From Gammaproteobacteria bacterium (GTDB taxonomy: Bacteria > Pseudomonadota > Gammaproteobacteria > Steroidobacterales > Rariloculaceae), in NCBI GenBank assembly GCA_017577365.1, contig PKRJ01000025.1, positions 1-48,200 of the forward strand: 48,200 bases of DNA, read 5' to 3'. Below are positions 1 to 8,270 of this stretch, in pieces. The position numbers were made by a program, and so were the translations under genes. The notes beneath the pieces were generated by a model that saw only the letters and a list, made by a program, of their open reading frames with translations, had not been told where the DNA came from and made no database searches. Positions within the stretch are counted from its first letter, which is position 1; each line of letters begins with the position of its first letter.

Positions 1-2
1 GG

Positions 3-2816
3 CTCCTGGCCGCGCTCCACCGCCGCGGCATCGCGCACAACGATCTCGCGAAGGAAGCGAACTGGCTCTGCACGCCGGACGGCCGAGCCGCGCTCGTCGA
101 CTTCCAGGTCGCCGTGCTCCGCCCGCGGCGCGACGCGCTGTTCCGGGCGCTCGCGCACGAGGACCTTCGCCATCTCCTGAAGCACAAACGCACGTACCTG
201 CCGCAACGGCTGACCGCCCGCCAGCGCGCGCTGCTCGAGCGGCCGGGCCCGCTCGCGCGCGCGTGGGCACGCGTCGTGAAGCCGCCGTACCGGTTCGTCA
301 CGCGCACGCTGCTCGGCTGGCGCGCCGCATGGTACGAGGCGGGTTGGCGCGGCGAGTTCGATGGATCCGTCTCGCGGCGTCTCGCCGATCTCGCCGAAGT
401 GGAAGCTCTCGCGCGCGAGCGAGTCCCGCCGTGCGACGGACAGCGGCTCGTGCGCATCGCCCACGCGCTCGACTCGGGTCTCGTCACCCAGATCGAGCGG
501 ATCGTGCTTCACGACGAGCCCGACGCGTTATCGCTCGCATGGCGCCGCGTGCTCGCGCATTTCGATTGCGTGACCGCGGAGGGCGTCGCGCCGACACCGC
601 AGGGCGAGCCCGGTACCGATCTTCATGCGATCCAGAGGCTCCTTTTCGAGATCGAACGCGGCACCGACGACGACGCGCTCGAGCGGATCCGCGAGAACGA
701 TCGGCTCCGCCCGATTCGGCTTCGCGGCGACGACAGCCTGATCGTCGTCAAAGCCGTCTCGCGCGATCTGTCCGCGCAGACGATCGCCGAGCACGTTCGC
801 GCGCTCGACCGGCCCGTGCGCACGGTGCTGATCGCCGAGCGCGACGGCATCATCGTCGACAACGCGCTCGAGCGCGTCGGCTTGCCGCGCGCCGGCTTCC
901 AGCACCACTCGCGTTTTCGCGCGGTCACTCAGGTGCTGAAGCTCGTGCTGTCGCTCGTGTGGAAGCCGCTCGGGCCGCGCGCGCTGCTGCAGTTCCTGCT
1001 GCATCCGGTCGGGCCGCTGCCGCGGCACGCGCGGTCGCTGCTCGCCGATGCCGTCGCCGCGGAGCCGGGCGTAGGCGGGCGAGCGTGGCAAGCGACGCTC
1101 GAGCGAATCGCGGAACGCGCTGCGGAGAACGCGAATGACGGCGACGAGGGCGGCGAAAAGCTCGTCGACGACATCCGCTGGTGGCTCGAATGCGAGCGGT
1201 ATGCCGCCGACCGAGGCGCGCCGATTCCCGTGCTCGTCGAGCGCGCACAACGCACGGCCGCGTGGCTCGTCCGCCGCGCGAACGGCCTGGGCGACCGGGA
1301 GCGCGAGCTCTATGCCGCCGCCATTGCGCAATGCGAGGCGCTGATCGATGCTTTGGGACGCCTCGCAGAACGCGGTCACGAGCGCGTCCCGCGCCTCGTT
1401 CTCGAGCGGCTCGTCGACGAGGTCAGCGGCGCGTCGCCCGATCCGTCGACGTTCGCGGAAGCCGGGCACGTGCGCGCGACGACGTCGCCCGCGGCGATCA
1501 CCGAGCCGTGGGACACGGTGATCTGGTGGGATCTCGCCCCGCGCTCGGCGCGCGTCGACTATCCGTGGTCCGACGGCGAGCTCGCCGAGCTTCGCGCGGC
1601 GGGCATCGCGTTGCCTGCGATCGAAGACGTGATCCGGCACGAGAGCCGCGCGTGGACGCGTCCCGTGCTCAACGCGAAGCGGCAGCTCGTGCTCGTCGTC
1701 CACGAGAGCGACGAGGGATCTCATCCGTTGTGGACTCGCCTTTCGAGCCTCGCCGAAGGTTTCCGCGAGGTGCGCGTCGAGGACGCGCTCCTCGGCGGCG
1801 AGGGCGCGATCCCCGCGCTCGGCGTGCCGCTCGAGCCGCAGGCGCGCATCGCGTTGCCGGAGAAACGGCGTTGGTGGCAGCTCCCGGCGGATGTGCGGAT
1901 TCCGCGCCGCGAGGCCGAGTCGTACTCGAGCTTGAAGAAGCTCGTCGACTATCCGCATCAGTGGGTGCTGCACTACGCGGCGCGGCTGGAGGCCGGGCGC
2001 GCGGCGAACATCGCGGAAGACGTCCTCCTCTACGGCCAGCTCGCGCACCGAGTATTCGAGCAGTACTTCGCGCGCTTCCCCGACGGACGAATCGCGTCCG
2101 CTCCGCGCGAGTCCGACGACGCCGTGCTGCGCTGGCTCGCGCGCGAGCTGCCGCCGCTGATCGAGCGCGAGGCGGCCGTCCTCGACGAGCCGGGCATGGG
2201 CGTGGTGCGCGAGCGGGTGATCACGACGATCGAGCGCGCGCTGCCCGCGTTGCTTCGGCATCTCGAGCAGGCGCGAATCGTCCGCGTCGTCACCGAAGCG
2301 CCGCACGACGTGCCGTTCGACGTTCGAGACCGCACGCTGCAGCTGCGCGGCTCGATCGATCTCCTCCTCACCGACGCGAAAGGCCGCGAGATCGTGCTCG
2401 ACGTCAAGTGGGGCGGCCAGGATTACCGCGGTAAGGAGCTTGCCGGGAATCGCGCGCTGCAGCTCGCGACCTACGCGTATATGCGCAGCCGCTTGGATGC
2501 GGCGCACCGCTGGCCCGCGCAAGCGTTCTTCATCGTCGAGACCTGCAACATCGTCGCCGCCGACGACCGCATCTTTCCCGAGGCCGTGATCTTCTCTCCT
2601 CAGGAGGCGCTGCAAGCGGAAGAGGTCTGGCGACGGGTCGTGCGCGCTTACGACTGGCGCATGGAGCAGCTCGACCGCGGCTTGATCGAGGTCAACGTCG
2701 AAGGCACCGAGGCCGACGAGCGCTCGATCGCGCCGGAAGACGCCCTCCGAATAGCCGATCGTCCCGACCGGTACGACGATTTCAAGAGCCTCGTCGGCTG
2801 GGAGATCGGCGAATGA
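3..2816 (+). CDS. RIO-like kinase C-terminal part fused in frame to AddB-like PD-(D/E)XK exonuclease (5' partial)
   Basis: The frame is open from the window edge, so the true start lies upstream. The first 40 residues carry the kinase catalytic loop HNDLAKEANWL and a VDFQ motif in place of DFG. EDLRHLLKHKRTY and FVTRTLLGW follow, typical of short proteobacterial RIO-like Ser/Thr kinases that normally end about there. With no stop, the frame continues into an AddB/RecB-family exonuclease: GTDLHAIQRLL, LLQFLLHPVGPLP, a YGQLAHRVFEQY helix near residue 680, and the nuclease core RGSIDLLLTD...IVLDVKWGG near 780-800, with the Asp and Lys of PD-(D/E)XK. The Fe-S cysteines of classical AddB are absent. 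The gene overlaps the next by 4 bp (ATGA), so the two are probably translated together and act as a subunit pair on DNA ends. A real fusion, a deletion that joined two genes, or an internal GTG start (for example near 399 or 450) for the nuclease are all possible. Confidence 0.8.
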   Translation, partial: LLAALHRRGIAHNDLAKEANWLCTPDGRAALVDFQVAVLRPRRDALFRALAHEDLRHLLKHKRTYLPQRLTARQRALLERPGPLARAWARVVKPPYRFVTRTLLGWRAAWYEAGWRGEFDGSVSRRLADLAEVEALARERVPPCDGQRLVRIAHALDSGLVTQIERIVLHDEPDALSLAWRRVLAHFDCVTAEGVAPTPQGEPGTDLHAIQRLLFEIERGTDDDALERIRENDRLRPIRLRGDDSLIVVKAVSRDLSAQTIAEHVRALDRPVRTVLIAERDGIIVDNALERVGLPRAGFQHHSRFRAVTQVLKLVLSLVWKPLGPRALLQFLLHPVGPLPRHARSLLADAVAAEPGVGGRAWQATLERIAERAAENANDGDEGGEKLVDDIRWWLECERYAADRGAPIPVLVERAQRTAAWLVRRANGLGDRERELYAAAIAQCEALIDALGRLAERGHERVPRLVLERLVDEVSGASPDPSTFAEAGHVRATTSPAAITEPWDTVIWWDLAPRSARVDYPWSDGELAELRAAGIALPAIEDVIRHESRAWTRPVLNAKRQLVLVVHESDEGSHPLWTRLSSLAEGFREVRVEDALLGGEGAIPALGVPLEPQARIALPEKRRWWQLPADVRIPRREAESYSSLKKLVDYPHQWVLHYAARLEAGRAANIAEDVLLYGQLAHRVFEQYFARFPDGRIASAPRESDDAVLRWLARELPPLIEREAAVLDEPGMGVVRERVITTIERALPALLRHLEQARIVRVVTEAPHDVPFDVRDRTLQLRGSIDLLLTDAKGREIVLDVKWGGQDYRGKELAGNRALQLATYAYMRSRLDAAHRWPAQAFFIVETCNIVAADDRIFPEAVIFSPQEALQAEEVWRRVVRAYDWRMEQLDRGLIEVNVEGTEADERSIAPEDALRIADRPDRYDDFKSLVGWEIGE

Positions 2817-5800
2817 CGGCGCACGACCCAGCCGATTCGCTCGCGCACGTGCGCTTCATCAGCGCGGGCGCCGGCAGCGGCAAGACGTACCGGCTCACGC
2901 AGGAGCTCGAGCGCGCGCTCGTCGACGATCGCATTCCACCGAGCCGGATCATCGGCACGACATTCACCGTCAAGGCCGCGTCCGAGCTGCGCGAGCGCGT
3001 GCGGCAGCGGCTGATCGCTGGCGGGCATGTCGCGCTCGCGGAGCAGACCGCGCAGGCGTTGATCGGCACGGTCCACAGCGTCGCGGAGCGATTGCTCCGC
3101 CGCTTCGCGTTCGAGCTCGGCCTCTCTCCCGAGCTCTCGGTCGCGAGCGTCGAGGACGGCGCGTCGTTCTTCAATCAAGCGCTCGACGACGTGCTCGCCC
3201 CGAATCCCGCCGCGGTCCGCCGCATGAACGGCGTCGCCTTCAGGCTCGGCATCGAGGACTGGCGCGCGGACGTCAAGACGATCGCCGACCGCGCGCGGGA
3301 GAACGATCTCTCGCCGGACGCGCTCGCCGAGATGGGAAGACGCAGCGCCGACGACCTGCTCGCGCATTTCCCGAAGCCGGAGAAGGGCGACTGGGATGCG
3401 AAGCTGTTTCGCGCGGTGAAGGAAGCGGTCGACTCCATCGATCTCGAGCACGACACGACCAAGGCTACGCGCACGTACTACGAGTGGCTCAGGGCCGCGA
3501 TCTACCAGCTTCGCCGGCCGCCCGTGCCGTGGTCGCTCTGGATCAGCGCCAGCAAGAACGGCGCCGCGAGGAGGAGCGACGCGATCGCGGCGAGAGTGCG
3601 GGCCGCGGCCGAAGCTTACGATCGCCATCCGCACTTCCACGCCGATATCCGCGCGTACATCGAGGAGACCTACCGCATCGCCGGCGCGGCGCTCGCCCGC
3701 TTCCAACGGATCAAAGCCGAGCGCGGCCTGATCGATTTCGGCGACATGGAGCAGCTGCTCCTTCGCGCGCTCGACCTCCCGGCCGTGCGCGAGCGGCTCC
3801 GCGATGAGCTCGAGCTCTTGCTCGTCGACGAGTTCCAGGACACGAACCCGATGCAGCTCGCGATCTTCATGAAGCTCGCGGCACTCGCGGATCGGGTCGT
3901 CTTCGTCGGCGATATCAAGCAGGCGATCTACGGCTTCAGGGGCTGCGACCCCGAGCTCGTGCGCGACACGCTCGCGGCGCTCGTCGCGCGCGGTGCATCG
4001 TCCGAGGTGCTCGAGCTCTCGTGGCGCTCTCGCCGTTCGCTCGTCGAGTACGTGAACAGCGTGTTCACGCAGGCGTTCGCGGGCGAGCTCGACCGGAAGC
4101 AGATCGTGCTGAAAGCGAGTCGGGCCGACGAGGTCGACGAGCCGGCCGTGATCAAATGGACGCTCAAGGGCGGAAAAGCCGAGGAGCGCGCCGAGCGGAT
4201 CGCCGGCGCGGTCGCCTCGCTCGTGCGCTCGGGATTCACGATCGTCGATCCGGAAACGAAACGCCCGCGGTCGGTGCGCTTCGGCGATATCGCGATCCTC
4301 GCCGCGAGGAACGAGCAGGTCGAGGAGATCGCGAAAGCGCTCCGCGCCGCGCACGTGCCGATGAGGATGACGCTGTCGGGGCTTCGTACCGTGCCCGAGG
4401 TCGCGCTCGCGAGAGCCGCGCTGCGCCGGCTGAACGACCCGGCCGACACGCTCGCGACGGCCGAGATCGTCTCGATGAGCACGGGCACCGCGCCCGAGCA
4501 CTGGCTCGCGGATCGGCTCCGCGCGCTCGAGCGAGGCGACGACGCGCTCGCTTGGGGCCGCGACGCCCACCCGATCCTCGCGAAGCTCGAGACGCTCCGC
4601 GAGACGATCGGCACGATGTCGCCGGTCGAGATCGTCGCGCGAGTCCTCAACACGACCGGTCTCCGCGATATCGCCACGGGTTTCAGTCGGAGCGCGATCA
4701 AGGCCGCGCAACGGCAAAAGAATCTCGACGCGCTGCTCGATCTCGCCGTGGAATACGAGCGTCACTGCGAAGCGCAACACCTCGCGGCGACGCTCACCGG
4801 TTTTCTGCTTTGGCTGGAGAACCCCCATTCGCCGGAGCTCGACCTGCAGCCCGTCGTCACGACCGGCGATGCGGTGCACGTGCTGACCTATCACAAGGCG
4901 AAAGGGCTCGAGTGGCCGATCGTCGTCGCCGCGGATCTCCACTATTCGTGGCGGCCACGGTTATGGGACGTGCGCGTCGAGCGCGACGGCACGACGTTCG
5001 ACGTCGAGAGGCCGCTCGCCGGACGCTTCATCCGCTATTGGCCGCCGATCTTCGGCGATCACACGAAGGATATTCCCGTGCTCGACGCGATCCTCGCGTC
5101 GCGCGACGGCGTCGAATGCGTCGAGCGCGGTGAGCGCGAGAACAAACGCCTCGCGTACGTCGGCTTGACGCGCGCGCGCGACGCGCTCGTCCTCGCGTTG
5201 CCGGCGCGGAGCGCGTCGGACGGCGCGTGGATCAAGACCATCGAATGCGCGGACCTGGTTCCGCACGGCGACACGCTCGAGCTCGCGAGCGGCATTGCGA
5301 TCCCGACGCGCGTCGTCGAGCTCGACGAGCCCGGCGAAGGCGCACCGCCCGAGGCATTCTCGCCCAGGCGCCTGCCCGAGCGAGCACCGCTCGACGTTCG
5401 TTTACGCGAGACCGCATACCCGTCGCAGATGCCGCGAGCGGCGGCAGCGCGAATCGCGGAGACGATCGACCTCGACGCCCGCGTGCCGGTGCGCGGCGGC
5501 GACATGACCGAGATCGGCAGCGCGATTCACGCGGCGATCGCCGCCGAGCTGATCAATCCCGGTCGCCGGGACGCGCTCGACCGCACGCGGCGGCTGCTCG
5601 AGGCCGCCCGCGTCGACGCCTTCGTCGATGCCGAGCGCGTGCTCGCCTCCGCAGCGCGGTTCCGCGAGTTCGTCGCTGCTCGCTTCGCGCCGTCGCGCGT
5701 GCTCGTCGAGTATCCGATCGTTCATTGCCTCGAAGACGGCCGGGTCGTGCGGGGCTCGATCGACGCGCTGCTCGAAACCGAGCGCGGCTGGATCGTCATC

Positions 5801-6019
5801 GACCACAAATCGTCGCCGCGACCGCGCTCGGCGTGGACCGAGGACGCCCTCGAGCACTCGGGGCAGCTCGACGCTTACCGCCGCGCGCTCCATGCAGCCG
5901 GGCTTTCGGTCGCCGAATGCTGGATTCATTTCCCGGTCAGCGGAGGGGTGTTACGCGTCGCCTTCGAGCGAAGCGAACCGAACGGTGCGGACTACGCGCA
6001 GCGCGACCTTTTCGCGTGA
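2813..6019 (+). CDS. AddA-like UvrD/Rep-family helicase-nuclease
   Basis: A 1068-residue SF1A helicase of the AddA/RecB type, expected to unwind and degrade DNA ends for recombinational repair. Visible motifs in order: Walker A AGAGSGKT near residues 18-25; motif II LLVDEFQDTNP near 336-346; motif III VFVGDIKQAIYGFRG near 364-378; motif V LTYHKAKGLEWP near 690; motif VI YVGLTRARDAL near 780. The C-terminal nuclease domain has GSAIHAAIAAE near 902, then GSIDALLE and IVIDHKSS near 981-1003 (the Asp and DxK residues of a PD-(D/E)XK site). Its ATG overlaps the stop of the upstream AddB-like gene, so the pair forms an operon. The length is close to that of proteobacterial AddA-like proteins. The assignment as a double-strand-break repair helicase-nuclease is firm; calling it addA strictly is less sure. 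Confidence 0.92.
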   Translation: MTAHDPADSLAHVRFISAGAGSGKTYRLTQELERALVDDRIPPSRIIGTTFTVKAASELRERVRQRLIAGGHVALAEQTAQALIGTVHSVAERLLRRFAFELGLSPELSVASVEDGASFFNQALDDVLAPNPAAVRRMNGVAFRLGIEDWRADVKTIADRARENDLSPDALAEMGRRSADDLLAHFPKPEKGDWDAKLFRAVKEAVDSIDLEHDTTKATRTYYEWLRAAIYQLRRPPVPWSLWISASKNGAARRSDAIAARVRAAAEAYDRHPHFHADIRAYIEETYRIAGAALARFQRIKAERGLIDFGDMEQLLLRALDLPAVRERLRDELELLLVDEFQDTNPMQLAIFMKLAALADRVVFVGDIKQAIYGFRGCDPELVRDTLAALVARGASSEVLELSWRSRRSLVEYVNSVFTQAFAGELDRKQIVLKASRADEVDEPAVIKWTLKGGKAEERAERIAGAVASLVRSGFTIVDPETKRPRSVRFGDIAILAARNEQVEEIAKALRAAHVPMRMTLSGLRTVPEVALARAALRRLNDPADTLATAEIVSMSTGTAPEHWLADRLRALERGDDALAWGRDAHPILAKLETLRETIGTMSPVEIVARVLNTTGLRDIATGFSRSAIKAAQRQKNLDALLDLAVEYERHCEAQHLAATLTGFLLWLENPHSPELDLQPVVTTGDAVHVLTYHKAKGLEWPIVVAADLHYSWRPRLWDVRVERDGTTFDVERPLAGRFIRYWPPIFGDHTKDIPVLDAILASRDGVECVERGERENKRLAYVGLTRARDALVLALPARSASDGAWIKTIECADLVPHGDTLELASGIAIPTRVVELDEPGEGAPPEAFSPRRLPERAPLDVRLRETAYPSQMPRAAAARIAETIDLDARVPVRGGDMTEIGSAIHAAIAAELINPGRRDALDRTRRLLEAARVDAFVDAERVLASAARFREFVAARFAPSRVLVEYPIVHCLEDGRVVRGSIDALLETERGWIVIDHKSSPRPRSAWTEDALEHSGQLDAYRRALHAAGLSVAECWIHFPVSGGVLRVAFERSEPNGADYAQRDLFA

Positions 6020-6157
6020 GCGTGCGACCCTCGCGGCGATACGGCATAGGTACTCGCCGCCGATGTATTCCGAGGTCCCAAAAAATCTTCACAATCGTTC
6101 GGTTTCTCTTTCGTGCTACTTTGCTTCGGTGCCGTTTCCCCTCTGGAGGACAAGTCC

Positions 6158-7105
6158 ATGATGACCCGACGCGAATGCCTGGCTCTCGCGGGGCAAGCCG
6201 GCGCCGCGCTCGCGCTCGCCCCGCGCCTGCTGGGCGCACAACCGCAAGGCGAGCTGATCAAGCGTCCGATCCCGGCGACCGGAGAGGAATTGCCGATCAT
6301 CGGGCTCGGGAGCTCTGCGACCTTCAGCGCCGCCGCGCGCGAAGAAGACTACGAGACCCTTCGCTCGGTGCTCGAGGCGATGCTCGCGAAGGGCGGCACC
6401 GTCTTCGATACGGCACCGAGCTACGGCGCATCGGAAGAAGTCGCGGGACGCATCGTCAACCAGATCGGCGCACAAGAGCGCATCTTCTGGGCGACGAAGC
6501 TCAACGTGGCCGGACGCGGCGGCGAAAGCGCGGATCGCGCGGCCGCGCGGCGTCAGGTCGAGACTTCGATCGAGCGATTGGGTCGTGAGCCCGTCGATCT
6601 GATCCAGGTGCACAATCTCGCCGACATGCAGACGCAGTTCTCCATCCTGCGCGAATACAAGCAGGAAGGCCGCGTCCGTTACATCGGCACCACGACCACG
6701 TTCAAGCCGCAATACGAAGCGCTCGAGCAGTGCATGCTCGAGGAGCCGCTCGATTTCATCGGCATCGATTACGCGGTCGACAACTTGAGCGCCGAGGAAC
6801 GGATATTCCCGATCGCGCAAGATCGCGGCATCGCGGTCATGGTCTATATGCCGTTCGGCCGCACGCGCCTCTGGCAGCGCGTCGAAGGCGTCGAGGTGCC
6901 GGAGTGGGCCAGGGAGTTCGGCGCCGAGACGTGGGCGCAGTTTTTCCTGAAGTTCGCCGCTTCGCATCCCGCGGTCACGGTCGTGACGCCCGCGACGAGC
7001 CGTCCTCACCACATGGAGGACAACATGCAAGCGGCGTACGGCCGTTTGCCCGACGAAGCCGAGCGCCGTCGGATGATCGAGTTCATCGAGTCGCTGCCGT
7101 CCTGA
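6158..7105 (+). CDS. Tat-exported aldo/keto reductase
   Basis: A 315-residue aldo/keto reductase with a twin-arginine-type leader (MMTRRECLALAG, then an Ala-rich core ending at LLGAQ), which predicts export to the periplasm. The catalytic tetrad is present: Asp and Tyr in FDTAPSYGASE, Lys in IFWATKLN and His in IQVHNLAD. An NADPH-dependent enzyme would have to be folded with its cofactor before export, which fits the Tat route. The start at 6158 (ATGATG) is chosen because a CTGGAGGA ribosome site lies 7 bases before it; the frame is open further upstream but without the leader context. An AT-rich stretch of about 100 bases before it probably holds its promoter. The next gene is a second, cytosolic aldo/keto reductase in the same direction. 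The substrate is unknown. Confidence 0.88.
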   Translation: MMTRRECLALAGQAGAALALAPRLLGAQPQGELIKRPIPATGEELPIIGLGSSATFSAAAREEDYETLRSVLEAMLAKGGTVFDTAPSYGASEEVAGRIVNQIGAQERIFWATKLNVAGRGGESADRAAARRQVETSIERLGREPVDLIQVHNLADMQTQFSILREYKQEGRVRYIGTTTTFKPQYEALEQCMLEEPLDFIGIDYAVDNLSAEERIFPIAQDRGIAVMVYMPFGRTRLWQRVEGVEVPEWAREFGAETWAQFFLKFAASHPAVTVVTPATSRPHHMEDNMQAAYGRLPDEAERRRMIEFIESLPS

Positions 7106-7209
7106 GTCTTGCATCTCGCCGGTGCGCCGCCCGACGTCCGGGCGGCGCCGCGGCATCGTTCTCCCACCCGCCCCTCGCAACGCGCGACGCCACCCGGCAC
7201 GATCCCGAT

Positions 7210-7239
7210 TTGACCAACGGCGAAAACGGCCCCTACGCT
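7210..7239 (+). promoter_or_regulatory. Candidate sigma-70 promoter, possibly giving a leaderless mRNA
   Basis: TTGACC (7210-7215) and TACGCT (7234-7239) lie 18 bp apart, resembling -35 and -10 boxes. The -10 ends only 8 bases before the ATG at 7248, so transcription would begin at or within a base or two of the start codon. No clear Shine-Dalgarno is present. This is a pattern match by eye only. Confidence 0.4.
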
Positions 7240-7247
7240 GTGGGGCC

Positions 7248-8090
7248 ATGAGAAGCGCCGTTTTCGGACCGACGGGAATCGACGTGCCGTTGATCGGCCA
7301 AGGCACGTGGAATCTCGAGCATGACGATCCCGACGAGGTGATCGCGGCACTCGATGCCGGCCTCGATGCCGGCATGACGCATATCGATACCGCGGAGCTC
7401 TACGGCAACGGGCGCGTCGAGGAGATGATCGCGCCGCTCGTGCGCCGCCGGCGCGACGAGATCTTTCTCGTCTCGAAAGTGCTTCCGCAGAATGCGTCGT
7501 ACGAGGGGACGCGCGAGGCGTGCGAGCGCACGCTCGCACGCCTCGGCACCGATCATCTCGACGTGTATCTGCTCCACTGGCGCGGCCGCGTGCCGCTCGA
7601 GGAGACGTTCCGCGCGTTCGAAGCGCTGCAGGAAGCCGGCAAGATCCGCGCGTTCGGCGTCAGCAATTTCGACGTCGACGATCTCGAGGAAGCCGTGAAT
7701 CTCGTCGGCGAGGGGCGGATCGCGTGCAATCAGGTGCTGTATCACCTGAACGAGCGCTCGATCGAGACGCGCGTGATCCCGTGGTGCCGCGAGCACGGCG
7801 TCGCCGTCGTCGCGTACAGCCCGTTCGGCAGCGGACGGTTCCCGTCGCTGCGCACGGGCGGCGGACGCGTGCTCGCGTCGATCGCCGAGCGCCGCAACGT
7901 CTCGCCGCGCCAGGTCGCGCTCGCGTTCCTCGTGCAGCAGGGGCAGGTATTCGCGATCCCCAAGGCCGCGAATATCGAGCACGTGCTCGACAACGCGAGC
8001 GCGGGAGATCTCGAGCTCACGCGCGCCGAGATGCGGGCGCTCGACGACGCGTTCCCGGTGAAGCCGCGGCGAGACCTGCCGGTTTTGTAG
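7248..8090 (+). CDS. Aldo/keto reductase (cytosolic)
   Basis: A 280-residue aldo/keto reductase without a signal peptide. The catalytic Asp and Tyr are in HIDTAELYGNG, the Lys in FLVSKVLP and the His in YLLHWRG. FGVSNFDVDDL and the C-terminal nucleotide-binding stretch IPKAANIEHVLDN are typical of the family, which reduces aldehydes and ketones with NADPH. The start is set at the ATG at 7248, where conservation begins (MRSAVFGPTGIDVPLIGQGTW); the open frame further upstream is low-complexity Arg/Pro coding and unlikely to be translated. It follows the exported aldo/keto reductase by 142 bases with its own candidate promoter. The physiological substrate cannot be told from sequence. Confidence 0.9.
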   Translation: MRSAVFGPTGIDVPLIGQGTWNLEHDDPDEVIAALDAGLDAGMTHIDTAELYGNGRVEEMIAPLVRRRRDEIFLVSKVLPQNASYEGTREACERTLARLGTDHLDVYLLHWRGRVPLEETFRAFEALQEAGKIRAFGVSNFDVDDLEEAVNLVGEGRIACNQVLYHLNERSIETRVIPWCREHGVAVVAYSPFGSGRFPSLRTGGGRVLASIAERRNVSPRQVALAFLVQQGQVFAIPKAANIEHVLDNASAGDLELTRAEMRALDDAFPVKPRRDLPVL

Positions 8091-8270
8091 TAGATTAACG
8101 CCCCCGCTCGGCCGTCGGCCCGCGTCGCATTCCTGCGGTCGATCCCGATGCCGAGCGCGACGGGCACTCCCCGCGCTTCGGCGCTCGCCGGCTCCGCATC
8201 CAACGTCGGATCTCGGCAGCCTTCGACCTGTTTCGCGTGAGAGCGCCGACGTGTCTCTGCACGAGTCGTG

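Noticed and set aside
2648..4942. Very long open frame on the minus strand (and similar ones at 528-2615, 13057-15501, 18309-19859 on minus, 35820-38540 on plus)
   Set aside because: They mirror strong known genes on the other strand, have Arg/Asp/Glu-rich low-complexity translations and no family motif. High-GC DNA commonly keeps such antisense frames open.
6158..8090. The two neighbouring aldo/keto reductases as a recent tandem duplication
   Set aside because: They share only family motifs. One has a Tat leader and a different middle and C-terminal region, so they are old paralogues.
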